Assembly (NCBI GenBank): GCA_014529385.2 | Contig: CM043944.1 | Location: 173,046,740-173,110,739, forward strand | Reading direction: 5' to 3' | DNA length: 64,000 nucleotides | Source: Adiantum capillus-veneris | Taxonomy: Eukaryota; Streptophyta; Polypodiopsida; Polypodiales; Pteridaceae | Shown here: positions 10,364 to 20,558 of the stretch, one piece after another | Numbering within the stretch: position 1 is the first letter of the stretch | Layout of the letters: each line of letters starts with the position of its first letter | Translations under genes and position numbers: made by a program | The notes under the pieces: generated by a model | Databases searched by the model: none | What the model saw: only the letters and a program-made list of their open reading frames with translations | Told to the model about the DNA's origin: nothing

Positions 10364-13300
10364 ATGGCTGGATCACAGGACACTGCTCTTTACAATATCA
10401 AGAAGCTGGATGGAACCAATTTCCCATTGTGGAAGCAGCAGATTTGGCACGTGTTGGTACAAAAGAAGCAGATAAAACCTATAAAGCTCAAGGGGATAAA
10501 ACCAGAAGATATGGACGAAGATGAATGGAGAGAAATGGATGAATTGGCACTTTCTACCATTATGCTGACTTTGGCAGAAAGCGTTTACTTCAATGTAGCA
10601 GACGAGATGTCGGCTTATCAAGCATGGTTAAAGCTGAGTGATCTTTATGAGAAGCAGAGTGCAGCTTCACAGGTATACTGGCTTAAGAAGCTCGTTGACT
10701 TGAAGATGAAAGAAGGGACACCTATGTCCAATCATCTGAATGAATTCAACACAATCTATAGTCAATTGTCAGCTCAAGGTGTCAAGTTTGATGAACCTGT
10801 TAGAGCTATGTTCCTGTTGATCACATTGCCGGAAAGTTGGGACACTTTTTGCACAGCTTTGAGTAATTCTGCACCTCCAGATGGTTTGAACATAGCAGGT
10901 GTAGAAGGAAGTCTGCTTACTGAAGAAACCAATAGAAAGACAATGGACAAAGGCAAAGGAACGGCCTTAGTTGTCAAGGGAAGGACCAAAGAAAAGTACA
11001 AAGGTGGAAAGAGGAATCAGTCTCGTAGCAAGTCCCGCAGTGCTAAAGGCAAGAGTGACATAGAATGCTACCATTGTGGCAAGAAGGGTCACATGAAAAG
11101 AGACTGCAGAGAATGGAAAGCAAAAAAAGGCAAAGAGAAAGCTGAAGACCATGGTGAGAAGAACAAGTCCTCATTGAAGATTCAAGAAATAAATGTGACA
11201 AACACTGTTGCAGAGGATGACAGTCTAGTGTCAGGAGACATCTACTTCTTGAAGAATACAATGGACTCAGCTCTTCTTACAGCATCTGATGGAAATGCAC
11301 TGAGTGACTGGATAATAGACTCAGGGGCATCACTTCATGTGTCTCCAAACAAGGAGTGGTTTACTTCTTATGTGACCACTAAAGATCATGTTCGGCTAGG
11401 CAATGGGCAGACATGTGAGATCTTAGGTGTTGGAGATGTTCAATTGAAGTTTCAGAATGGCTCTTCTTTCATGCTGAAGAATGTGAGACATGTTCCCACA
11501 ATTACAAAGAGCTTGATCAGCACAGGTTTACTTGATGATGTTGGCTACGTCACCACTTTTGGACAGAACATGTGAAAGATATCCAAGGGTTCTATGACAG
11601 TAGCACATGGAGTAAAGTCTGGAGGACTTTACATGATTTATGTATCAAATGTCTCTAAAAATGTAATCAATGTAACCGAGCAGCCGAACGTTTCTTTGTG
11701 GCATAGCCGGTTAGGACATATGTCCAAGAAGGGAATGGAAATCTTGTCTCGTTCTGGTTATTTGCCTGGCTTTTCATTTAATGATTTTGAATTCTGTGAA
11801 CATTGTCTGTATGGTAAGCAAACACAGCAGCCACATAAGCATAGAAGCAGTAGAAGAGATACACAGTTGGCACTTGTTCATAGTGATTTGTGTGGACCTA
11901 TGCCTAACCTATCTCTAGGGGGAGCTTCTTACTTTATGACATTTATAGATGATTACTCGAGGAAAGTATGGGTTTACTTTCTCAAGCACAAGGATGAAGC
12001 ATTTAGTGTTTTCAAAACGTTTGTGACACTTGTGGAGAATCAGAGTGGCAAGAAGCTTAAATGCTTACGCACTAACAATGGTGCAGAGTATGTTTCAAAA
12101 GCCTTTCAGGACTTTTGTGAGTCAAAAGGTATAAAACGTGAACTCACTGCTCCTTACAATCCTCCTCAAAATGGTGTTGCTGAGAGGATGAATAGGACCA
12201 TACAAGAGAAGGTCAGAAGTATGTTGTCTAATGCACAGCTGCCAAATGGGTTTTGGGTTGAAGCTGTATCAACAGCTGTTCATCTTGTAAATAGATCTCC
12301 TAGCAAGGTTTTGCAGAAGGATTCAGTGCCAGAGATGGTATGGTCAGGCAAAATGCCCTCATACAAGCATCTCAGAGTCTTTGGCTGTGAGGCATATACT
12401 CACGTTCCAAAGGAATTTAGGAACAAACTTGAGCCAAAGAGTAGAAAGTGCATCTTTCTAGGCTATGGTAATTCTGGTGAGATGAGGTACAGACTTTGGG
12501 ATCCCGAATCCAGAAAGGTTGTCCGCAGCAATGATGTTCACTTTAATGAATCCAAATATCATTCTAAACCAGAGAGGGTTGAGGAGATTAGAAGAGTTGT
12601 CTTCCAAGAAGATGGACCTACACGTGCAAGACATAATGTCAGGGCTCAAGAGGAGCAAGGACAAGATAGAGTGGAACCACAGGTTGTGGCTGAGCCTGAG
12701 CCACCTATTGTGCGTAGATCTGGACGTGTCACGCGACCTCCTGATAGGTTTGTTCTATCTATGAACTATGTCATGTTGACTGATTGCAATGAGCCTTCAT
12801 GTTACAAGGAAGCAGTGTAAATGAAGGACTCTGGGAATTGGCAATTGGCCATGCAGTCAGAGATGACAGCTCTGCATAAAAACCAGACATGGAAGCTAGT
12901 TAAATTACCACGGGGCAAAAAGGATCTACCTTGTAAATGGGTTTACAGGTATAAGATCACCGCTCATGATAGTCAGCCAAAGTACAAAGCAAGGCTTGTT
13001 GCCAAGGGCTTTAAGCAAGAACAAGGCATTGACTTTGATGAAGTCTTCTCTCCGGTGGTCAAAATGACTACATTGAGATGATTTCTTGCATTGGTTGCCA
13101 TATTAGATTTGGTGTTGCACCAAATGGATGTCAAGACAGCGTTCTTGCATGGTGATTTAGATGTGGAAATTTACATGCAGCAGCCAGAAGGGTTTGTTGA
13201 GAAAGGCAAGGAAGATTGGGTATGCCAGTTTTTAAAGAGTCTTTATGGCTTAAAACAATCACCGAGGGAATGGTACCATAAATTCCACAAGTTTATGCTT

Positions 13301-14344
13301 TCTCAAGGCTACAAACGTAGTGAGTTCGATCACTGTCTATATACAAAGAAGGCTAAGGATGGTAGTTGGCTGATCCTTATTTTGTATGTGGATGACATGT
13401 TGATTGCTGGCAAGCACTTGGAAGAAATTTCAGCTTTGAAGTCAAAGATGGCAAAATCGTTTGACATGAAAGACATGGGTGAGGCAAGTCATATACTTGG
13501 TATGCGCATTGAGAGAGACAGATCAAAGAAGTTGATTTGGTTATCTCAAACAGAGTATATTGACAAGGTTTTGCAACGTTTCAATATGGAGAAGGGAAAG
13601 GCATTGAGTGTTCCATTGCCACCATATGTGAAACTTAGCAAACAAGATTGTCCTGTGTCTGAGGAAGAACAGGCTGAAATGGATAAGATTCCATATGCGT
13701 CTGCAATGGGTAGTTTCATGTATGCAATGATTGCTACTCGCCCAGACATTGCATTTGCAGTGGGAGTAGTAAGTCGATACATGTCAAACCCAGGCAAGAA
13801 ACATTGGGAGGCAGTGAAAGGAATATTGAGATACCTGAAAGCTACAAAGAGTATGCGTATATGCTATGGGAGTCAGGAGCTAAGTGTAAAGGGTTTTACA
13901 GACTCAGATTATGCAGGTGACTTAGACAACCGAAGGTCTACGTTAGGGTATGTCTTTACATTGGCTGGTGGAGCAGTATCATGGCGTTCTAGATTACAAG
14001 ATTGTGTTACTCAGTCTACTACAGAGGCTGAATATGTTGCAGCATCAGAGGTATGCAAAGAATCAATTTGGCTTAATCGACTAGTAACAGATTTGGGAAT
14101 CAAAGAAGAGATGCCTGTGTTATATTGTGATAGTCAAAGTGCTATACAATTGGCTCGCAATCCAGTTTATCACTGAAAGACAAAGCATGTGGATGTGAAG
14201 TATCATTTCATCAGGGAAATGCTCGAGGATAAGCAACTTCAGCTTGTCAAAGTTCACACCACAGAAAATCCTGCTGATCTACTTACAAAAGGACTTCCCT
14301 CAGAGAGCTTTGCGCATTTTCGCAAGCAGTTAGGTGTAGGGTAG
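10364..14344 (+). pseudogene. Ty1/copia gag-pol polyprotein, element A (four nonsense codons)
   Basis: A continuous frame of 1,327 codons interrupted only by four in-frame stops (TGA 11,573, TAA 12,818, TGA 13,079, TGA 14,174), ending at TAG 14,342. Domain order is copia type. The gag UBN2 region starts at residue 1, with a zinc knuckle C-x2-C-x4-H-x4-C at 11,066-11,107. Protease D-S-G-A is at 11,318. The integrase zinc region is near 11,700 (L-W-H-S-R-L-G-H). In the integrase core the first Asp (H-S-D-L-C-G-P) and the Glu (N-G-V-A-E-R) are present, but the usual S-D-N-G reads T-N-N-G, so the second catalytic Asp is lost. Reverse transcriptase has Y-V-D-D near 13,386. RNase H has T-D-S-D-Y-A-G and T-E-A-E-Y. 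With four stops and a dead integrase it is inactive, though little decayed. Confidence 0.92.
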
Positions 14345-14421
14345 TACATCACTTCTCTACATCTCTTGTATATTAGCTTGTATAGTAGCTTCTCTCACAC
14401 TTAAAGTACCACATTGGACTT

Positions 14422-14433
14422 TAAGTGGGAGGT
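14422..14433 (+). other. Polypurine tract of element A
   Basis: TAAGTGGGAGGT lies about 80 bases after the pol stop and directly before the LTR start TGTTGGGG. Plus-strand primer sites of copia elements sit in this position. Confidence 0.75.
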
Positions 14434-14628
14434 TGTTGGGGTATAAAGCCCAATGTGGTCGCCAAAGTAAGTGGGCGGGCCGCCAGGTATGTACACATAT
14501 TCTTTTGTAAAAACCTAATAAGAACTCACTATGCTCTACACATTACAGTAGAGCGAGTTCACCATATCGTCGTGCTCTTCTTCTCGCACTCTCTGTCGCG
14601 TCGCACTTCCGCTCCTACTCCTTCACTT
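14434..14628 (+). repeat. Truncated 3' LTR of element A (U3 side)
   Basis: Begins TGTTGGGGTATAAAGCCC after the polypurine tract and contains a TATAAA at 14,442-14,447. At about 14,625 the sequence changes abruptly to family-B internal sequence on the minus strand, seen by comparison with the B2 and B3 copies near 20,665 and 39,590. Only the U3-side part of the LTR is present. Confidence 0.7.
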
Positions 14629-14634
14629 AGAACG

Positions 14635-16272
14635 CTACATCTTACCCAAAATACAGCTTTCACAAACATGTTTGATAGGTGCTTCAAGAGGCGGCAAAGA
14701 AGCAACCATATCAGATTTCTGCAAACGCAGTAAACTGGCAAAATTCAGATGACCAAAACGTGCATGCCAAAGTTTTGCATCTGAAATAGCCGTTGAATCT
14801 GCAATAGCGTTTGCAAAATTTTGCCCACACTTGTCATACAAAGTGAGCTTATATAGCCCACAGCACAAAGGGCCATATGCAACAATTTCATCACCAAAAC
14901 TGAGATCATGAACTGTACATCTGTCATCCACAAATTTGACTACAAGTCCAAGTCTAGAAAGTGTGAATACAGACAAAAGATTCTTCTTGATCCCAGGTAC
15001 ATAAAGTGCATCAATAAGTGTGAAAGAACTGACATTAGCAGCAGTGAGCATAATCTTTCCAACTCCTTGAACTGAATAAGAGGCATTGTTGGCACAAGTG
15101 ACAGAATTCCCATGAGGGACAGACTCGAGAGGGGTAAACAATTCATGATGTGAGGTAATGTGCTTTGTAGAACCACTGTCGAAATACCACACATGTGAAT
15201 CTGCAGCAACAACTGACAAGCATGCATCATGGACAGCAGGATTGTAAGTGTACTCTGCGCTAAAAGCCCATTCTACATCAACATCAGTATCACAGTCTCC
15301 TTTCACAAAAGACTCAACAATGGCTACTTTTGTAGTGGAACTAGCATTTGCAGTGGAACGACCCTCTTTCTTCTTAGCCTCTTTGGCCTTCAACTTAGGA
15401 CACGACTTGATCAAGTGATCATTAGCTTTACAATAATGGCAACGCATCTTCTTTTTGCCCTTGTCACCAGAACTGCCCGATAAATTGCTGCCAGCAGAAG
15501 CATTAGGAACAGAAGTTTTGCCACTCGCAGCAGAACCATAAGAAGTGGTTGCATTGCTGTTACCACCCTTTCTTTGAGAAGCAATAAAAGCCTGTTCAAC
15601 TGCACGCTGTCTAGTCCTGTTTTTTTTGGAAAGTGACTCTTGCAACTGCAATCTGCATAATGCATCAAACTTGACAACTTCTGAATTTCCTTGGGTGATA
15701 AGTCTCCAAGTACTAGCAAAAGTCTGGTAGGAAACTGGTAAGGCATCAAGAACAGTCTGCACAAGGGAACTGTCTGAAATGACTTCACCTGCAGAAATAA
15801 GTTGCTCATTGATATCCTTAACACTAGCAAGGAAAGTGTCCATATCATCTTCCTCATGCATAATCTTTGACTCCAACTCTTTCCACAGTAAAGCAATTTT
15901 AGCCTCATTGCGGCTTGCATAAAGACCAGCTAGAATATCCCAAGCCTGTTTTGCAGATTTTGTTGAATGGATGTGAGGAACAATGGTGCGCTTCACAGAC
16001 AACGCAATTAATGCATGAGCCTGCGCATCCGTAACATCCCAACGAGCTTGTTCTGCCGTAGGCAAAACAACTCTAACAACAGCAATCCTTGCAGCAAGAC
16101 CTGCAACATCCTCAAAACTAGGACGTACATCAGTGCCCTGCACAATGTTCCAGACGCCCTTTGACACAAGAACATGTTGCATCATATAAGCCCACATAGG
16201 GTAATTGTCCCCATCCAACCTGTCCTCAGCAGCAAACATCTTGAACACATCTGTGTTGTTGTTGTCAGCCAT
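14635..16272 (-). pseudogene. Copia gag-protease-integrase start, unit B1 (3'-truncated)
   Basis: Starts at ATG 16,272 (protein begins M-A-D-N-N; the same start is used in the B2 and B3 copies) and stays open for about 545 codons. It has the gag UBN2 region, a knuckle C-H-Y-C-x4-H-x4-C near 15,400, protease-like D-S-G-S near 15,170, and the GAG-pre-integrase phrase L-W-H-A-R-F-G-H with C-x2-C near 14,660. The stop TAG at 14,635-14,637 comes at the junction with element A; homologous copies continue past this point. The best-preserved gag of the three B copies, but integrase core, reverse transcriptase and RNase H are missing. Confidence 0.88.
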
Positions 16273-16620
16273 GGTAAATGTTGCACCTGATGTGAAAACT
16301 GCTCGAAAATAGGAGAAACGAAGCGGGAACAACACGTGCTATATAGCACAAACCGTAGAAGACTGTAAGGCACCTGTTATGCAGAAAACGGCACTGACAG
16401 AAATTTTGCACAAAATGACGAAATATCCTGTGCAATACTGCATGTAGTGGAAACGGAGGCCGAAATGAGCCCAAATCAAAAATCTGAGCAGACCATGCTC
16501 TACAAGCCCTCCCAAAATATTTGTCGACCTGCGAACGCTCGCCAAAGCTCACTGAAATCGAAGAAAGTGAGCAGGCGTGTACTGGAGCAGCTGGCGACTA
16601 AGCCCGGGAGGACGCAACCT

Positions 16621-16632
16621 GCTCTGATACCA
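16621..16632 (-). other. Primer binding site of B1 (initiator tRNA-Met type)
   Basis: The minus strand reads TGGTATCAGAGC two bases after the LTR end. This is the standard plant copia site complementary to initiator methionine tRNA. Confidence 0.92.
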
Positions 16633-16634
16633 AT

Positions 16635-16860
16635 TGTTGGAATTAGGGTTGCAGAGAAACGCACACAGCTTGGAGAAGATGAAGGAAGCTCAAGGAACAC
16701 AATAGAGAGTGTGTTACTTAGTGTACAATGGAAAGATAGATAGCCCTAGAGTGATGGGCGTATATACAATGCTCGGGGGAAAAACCTCCTAAAGAGGGAA
16801 AAAATGCCCCGGCGGTGCTAGTGTGTTCACACACATCACTACCACATGTACATGGTAACA
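16635..16860 (-). repeat. 5' LTR of B1 (226 bp)
   Basis: On the minus strand it runs TGTTACC to CCAACA. Near-identical copies are at 22,689-22,915, 23,135-23,361 and 41,583-41,800. It carries a GTATATA box (complement of 16,761-16,767), placed like a core promoter. Confidence 0.93.
16761..16767 (-). promoter_or_regulatory. Possible TATA box of the family-B LTR
   Basis: A TATATA motif conserved in the four full-length family-B LTRs, for example 22,814-22,820. Promoter use is inferred from position and conservation only. Confidence 0.45.
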
Positions 16861-16865
16861 CTGAA
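16861..16865. other. Target site duplication CTGAA (right, unit B1)
   Basis: Matches 9,424-9,428. Confidence 0.85.
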
Positions 16866-17338
16866 GCCATGATAGCCATCTACATACCATGTCATCATGT
16901 ATGAGTTTTGGGGACAAATGGACAATGATAGCTCATAGATGGCCATCTATCATGAATGATGTTGGATAAGCCCTTTTTGAAGCAAGTTACTAACTTGGGG
17001 AATTAACTGGGGTTTGTCAGGCTTTAATTAAGTCATGTATCAAGTAGAAGTAGTATAATGATTTACACAGCACACAAAATCTAACAATGGCAAATGCAAC
17101 CTTCATCACCTTGACACGGGAACAAAGAAGTCTCCAATGAAGAACATCAAACACAAGAGGTAGACAATTGAAGACTCAAAGCATACGTCATTCCTGAAGT
17201 TATAGTAAGGCCGACAAGCACTCAACATCAAAAGAGAATGTACAAGCAGTGGAGCAAACAAAAGCAAACGAGAACAAAGACCGCACCGACATTGACAATC
17301 AGGTCATGTCAAGGACGACATGAATTCGGAGGGGGGAG
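16866..17338 (+). other. 3' untranslated end of element H with polypurine tract
   Basis: Non-coding. It ends in GGAGGGGGGAG (17,328-17,338) directly before the LTR, a typical gypsy-type polypurine tract. The phrase TCATAGATGGCCATCTATCATG is part of a local inverted repeat around 16,870-16,965. Confidence 0.6.
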
Positions 17339-17634
17339 TGTTGACCCATGGGTCAACAGTACGACATAACTCACTTTTCGTACCAAAGCCTTATTTTTTA
17401 GAGTTATGAAATGATATGGATTATGGTTAAAGTCATCATTTGTAATTAGTAGCTATGTTAGTTGCAAAAGCCGGGGTGCAATGGCACTTCCAGATTGTAA
17501 ATACAAAGCCATTTGACCCATTGAACTCTATTTTTGGTTTAACCTATGGTAGCCTTAATATATAAGGTACCTAGGTCAATTTGTAAAGAGAACTTTACCA
17601 TAATCAACGTTTTGAGTTGTTGCCAACTGTGTGT

Positions 17635-17690
<56 letters not shown>

Positions 17691-18306
17691 GCTTCATCCT
17701 GGAACTACTCCCTGCTTGCTCATCACATTGGAGATTTGACTGCACCATTGTGGTAGGCTCAGAGAGAGCTACGCAACAACGCCAAGCATTCCATGCAAAA
17801 CGGAGCACGCGTACTAACGCATCTACGAGTTATTTGAGGTCGTAGTGTATCAAGTGATATCTGTTTTTTGCGTGCAAGCAGTCATTAGAATCATGGCGAC
17901 ATAAGCTACCCGCATAGGTACTCGTAGATTTCAATTTTGGGTACTTCCAAAATTGTGCTTTCTTCATACGCATTTTCCACATATGGGTTTGGAGTGAGGG
18001 TTTTGAGTGTAGAGGCTTTGGGACAGGTGTATCCTGTGTGGGAATGGTTTTCCTTAAGTTTTGTATGATTTTGGTATGGTTTGGTGAGTTTCCTTCTGTT
18101 TGTGTGTATGTGGGTTGGGTGGTGTAGTTGAGAGCAGTGAGATTCTTGATTGTGGTTTAGTTAGCCTTCTAGAGTGTTGTATGTGTGGGATGATCTCGGC
18201 ACTGCCTCCATGCACCTATCGTGTCATATGTGTCCTTGATTGACATTATGTTGATCTAAGTAGTGTTGCATGCACTTTACAGGTGGTGTGATTCACTCCT
18301 GCAAAA
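17339..18306 (+). repeat. 3' LTR of element H
   Basis: Begins with the perfect 20-base palindrome TGTTGACCCATGGGTCAACA. It contains a TATATAA box at 17,559-17,565 and a GA tract at about 17,635-17,688, and ends near the phrase CTCCTGCAA. It is homologous to LTR I at 58-1,129 in opposite orientation. The next bases are already copia G integrase-side sequence, so the exact right end is uncertain by a few bases. Confidence 0.75.
17635..17688. repeat. (GA)n microsatellite inside LTR H
   Basis: Almost uninterrupted GA repeat downstream of the TATA-like box, where LTR I has a CT/CA compound tract. Confidence 0.96.
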
Positions 18307-20153
18307 ACAGAGGTGTTAGACATGTGCCGAAACTAACTAAGAGCTTGGTTTCAGCATGATAGCTTGATGATCTTGGATACACTACAGTGTCTGGCAATGG
18401 TTCTTGGCTAATCAGAAAAGGTAACTTGGTCATGCTCAAAGGCCAAAAGTATGGATCATTATATTCCTTGTATCTCTTTTGTGAAAGAGAATTCTATTTA
18501 TGTAGCTTAGTTTCCTTCTACTAAGTTGTGGCATAGCTAGTTTGGTCATATGACTCAAAAGGGAATGAAGCGTTTACAATGTTTTGGCTATATCCTTGTG
18601 TTAAACTATTCTGATTTTAGTTTGTGTGAGCATTGCTCATACAAGAAACAGACTAGGCTTACCACTTTGCCATTAGATTGAAAGTTAGGAAATCCTCTAG
18701 ACTTGGTTCATAGTGATCTATGTGGGCCTATGGTGCATAAGTCTCTAGGAGGGGCATTATATTTCTTGACTTTCATAAATGACTCTACTTGCAAGGTGTG
18801 GGTCTACCTCTTAAAGAGGAAAGAAAAAGTCTTTAATGTCTTCCAGAAGTTCCTAGCTATGGCCAAGAACCAGTTAGAGCAAGAAGTTGAAGGCTTTGCG
18901 CACTGACAAAACGAGGGAGAGTATGTCTCCGCTGAGTTTAAGAATTTCCATTGTAAAAGAGGAATTTGGTGACATTTTACTACATTGTACACACCTGCTC
19001 AGAATGGAGTTGTTGAACACATGAATAGAATTATTCAAGAGAGGGTCACTTCCAATCTATCTATGGAAAATTTACCTCAAGAGTTTTGGGGAGACGTTAT
19101 TATGATAGTGGTGCATAGAATCAATAGGTTTCCTAGTAAACCATTAAACTACAAGATTTTGTAGGAGATGTGGATAGGCAAGAAGCCTAATCATGACATA
19201 TTACGTGTGTTTGGGTGTGAGGTTTTCTCACATTCTCTTAAAGGTCTTTAAAAAAAGTTGGACCCCAAGTCACACAAATGCATCTTCATTGGCTATGGTA
19301 CAGATGGAGAGATGGGTATTGTCTTTGGCACCCAGAATCTTGAAGTGTTATTCATAGCTCACAAGTATTTAATTAATCAAAGATGCAAAGACAGACCATG
19401 AAAGAGGCTGAGTATCACAAAGTGAGATTTGAGGACGTAGCATCAAGTCCAGTTACGCAAACAGCTCAGCGTACTAGCGAGGTACCTGCCACTAGTAGTC
19501 CTCCGGAGAGAGTTAGCGATGCTCTTGAGAGAGCAGAGTCTAGTAGCCATGCAATAAGGAAATCTACACATGTATCTCATGCCCCTGAGCGTTTTCAACC
19601 ATGATTAGACTATCTATTGGTCACTGATTGTGGAGAATCTACGTGCTACCAAGAGGCTATTGAGATGGAAGATAGCATGAAGTGGGAGCATGCAATGCAA
19701 TATGAGTACAACTTGATTATGGATAATGAAAATTGGGAATCGACGGAGCTTCCAGAGGGAAAACAAGCCTTGCCTTACAAATGGATGTATAAGAAAAAGT
19801 ACATGGTAGAGGATCCTAAGCCTAAGTACAATGCTAAACTAGTTGCTAAGGGTTTCAAGCAAAAGAAAGGCGTGGATATTTATGAGATTTTTTCTCCAGT
19901 AGTCAAGATGACTACATTGCATCTTGTGTTTGGACTAGTAGCCACTGAGGACATGGAACTTGTCTAGATGTATGTGAAGACGACTTTCCTTCATGGGGAT
20001 CTCAATGAAGATGTTTACATGAAATAGCCAGAGGGCTTTAAACTCAAACCTGAGAAGACTATGTGGGCAGAACTGGTGTAGATTGTGTAAAGCATCGTAT
20101 GGCCTAAAACAAGGCTCAAGGAAGTGGTACATGAAGTTTGACAAGTACATGCA
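18307..20153 (+). pseudogene. Copia G polyprotein, part 1 (protease end to mid reverse transcriptase)
   Basis: Starts abruptly inside the region between protease and integrase (phrase H-V-P-K-L-T-K-S-L, compare H-V-P-T-I-T-K-S-L in A). Integrase follows from about 18,530 with H-S-D-L-C-G-P near 18,710 and P-A-Q-N-G-V-V-E near 18,995. The start of the reverse transcriptase follows, with K-A-K-L-V-A-K-G-F-K-like and F-L-H-G-D-L phrases near 19,840-20,000 and Y-G-L-K-Q near 20,100. There are many stops and frameshifts, so it is the most decayed copia copy here. It breaks at 20,153 where element D begins and resumes at 43,691 with the Y-V-D-D part. Gag and the 5' LTR are missing. Confidence 0.82.
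20149..20153. other. Probable target site duplication ATGCA (left of D)
   Basis: ATGCA precedes D's left end and ATGTA follows its right end at 43,691-43,695: four of five bases match. Weaker than the other duplications in this window. Confidence 0.45.
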
Positions 20154-20558
20154 TGTTAACTATGGAGGCTAATTTTGTAATTTTTAGTCTCAAAAAAGCA
20201 AATTTGTAAGGCCCTCATTATGAGGAGAAGCCATCGTGCGTAAGAAAAATCACTTGCCAAAAAACAAAAAATTCACACCTAGTCTTGAGCTCAGAAGTCA
20301 ATGGCCGGTGGGCTTCTGGAAGTCTTTGGCCGATGGCCAAATTCAATGTCCAATGTCCAATTTGTAAGCGGACTTGTCTTCTCAATGGAGACCACACATG
20401 GGCGCATTGGAGAGTCCAACTTGGACTTGTCTACACAAGGGTGGCTACACAAAACTGTCTCTCATGAGAGAGGGCAACCCTTTTGGCCTATAAAAGGCGG
20501 CCTCTTCTACACACAAAAGGCATTGTGAAGTTGATGAAACAAGGTCTATGTGAGTCAT
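20154..20558 (+). repeat. 5' LTR of D, truncated about 60 bases after its TATA box
   Basis: Matches the 3' LTR at 43,181-43,500 through the phrase CTATGTGAG, then switches to family-B sequence. This copy has the first 60 or so bases that the 3' copy has lost. Confidence 0.78.
20489..20495 (+). promoter_or_regulatory. TATA box of the D LTR
   Basis: TATAAAA, conserved in the partner LTR at 43,367-43,373 within the shared phrase GGCCTATAAAAGG. A core promoter assignment is likely from position and conservation. Confidence 0.6.

Larger units (their letters stand above)
9429..16860 (-). mobile_element. Copia unit B1, a mosaic containing copia element A in opposite orientation
   Basis: Outer boundaries are family-B LTR ends with a CTGAA duplication. 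On the minus strand the order is LTR (16,635-16,860), primer site, gag up to 14,635, then element A in inverse orientation (about 9,526-14,628), then only about 97 bases of the 3' LTR. The rest of B pol and most of the 3' LTR are missing. The unit is therefore not a simple nest; it needs a template switch, or an insertion followed by deletions on both sides. Confidence 0.8.
3117..18306 (+). mobile_element. Gypsy-like element H, gag-protease only, interrupted by B1
   Basis: A degenerate plus-strand element. Gag zinc knuckle, retropepsin and linker remnants at 3,117-6,906 resemble those of gypsy element E, but no reverse transcriptase or integrase is present. The long 3' non-coding part is split by copia unit B1 (9,429-16,860, duplication CTGAA). 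It resumes at 16,866 and ends with a polypurine tract and a 3' LTR. The 5' LTR was not found. That the left coding block and the right LTR belong to one element is inferred from the B1 target duplication and the matching orientation. The exact left limit is unknown. Confidence 0.5.

Noticed and set aside
11573-14176. The four in-frame stops of copia A as programmed readthrough or RNA editing
   Set aside because: Four scattered stops plus loss of an integrase catalytic Asp indicate decay; nuclear stop-codon editing at such sites is not an established mechanism.
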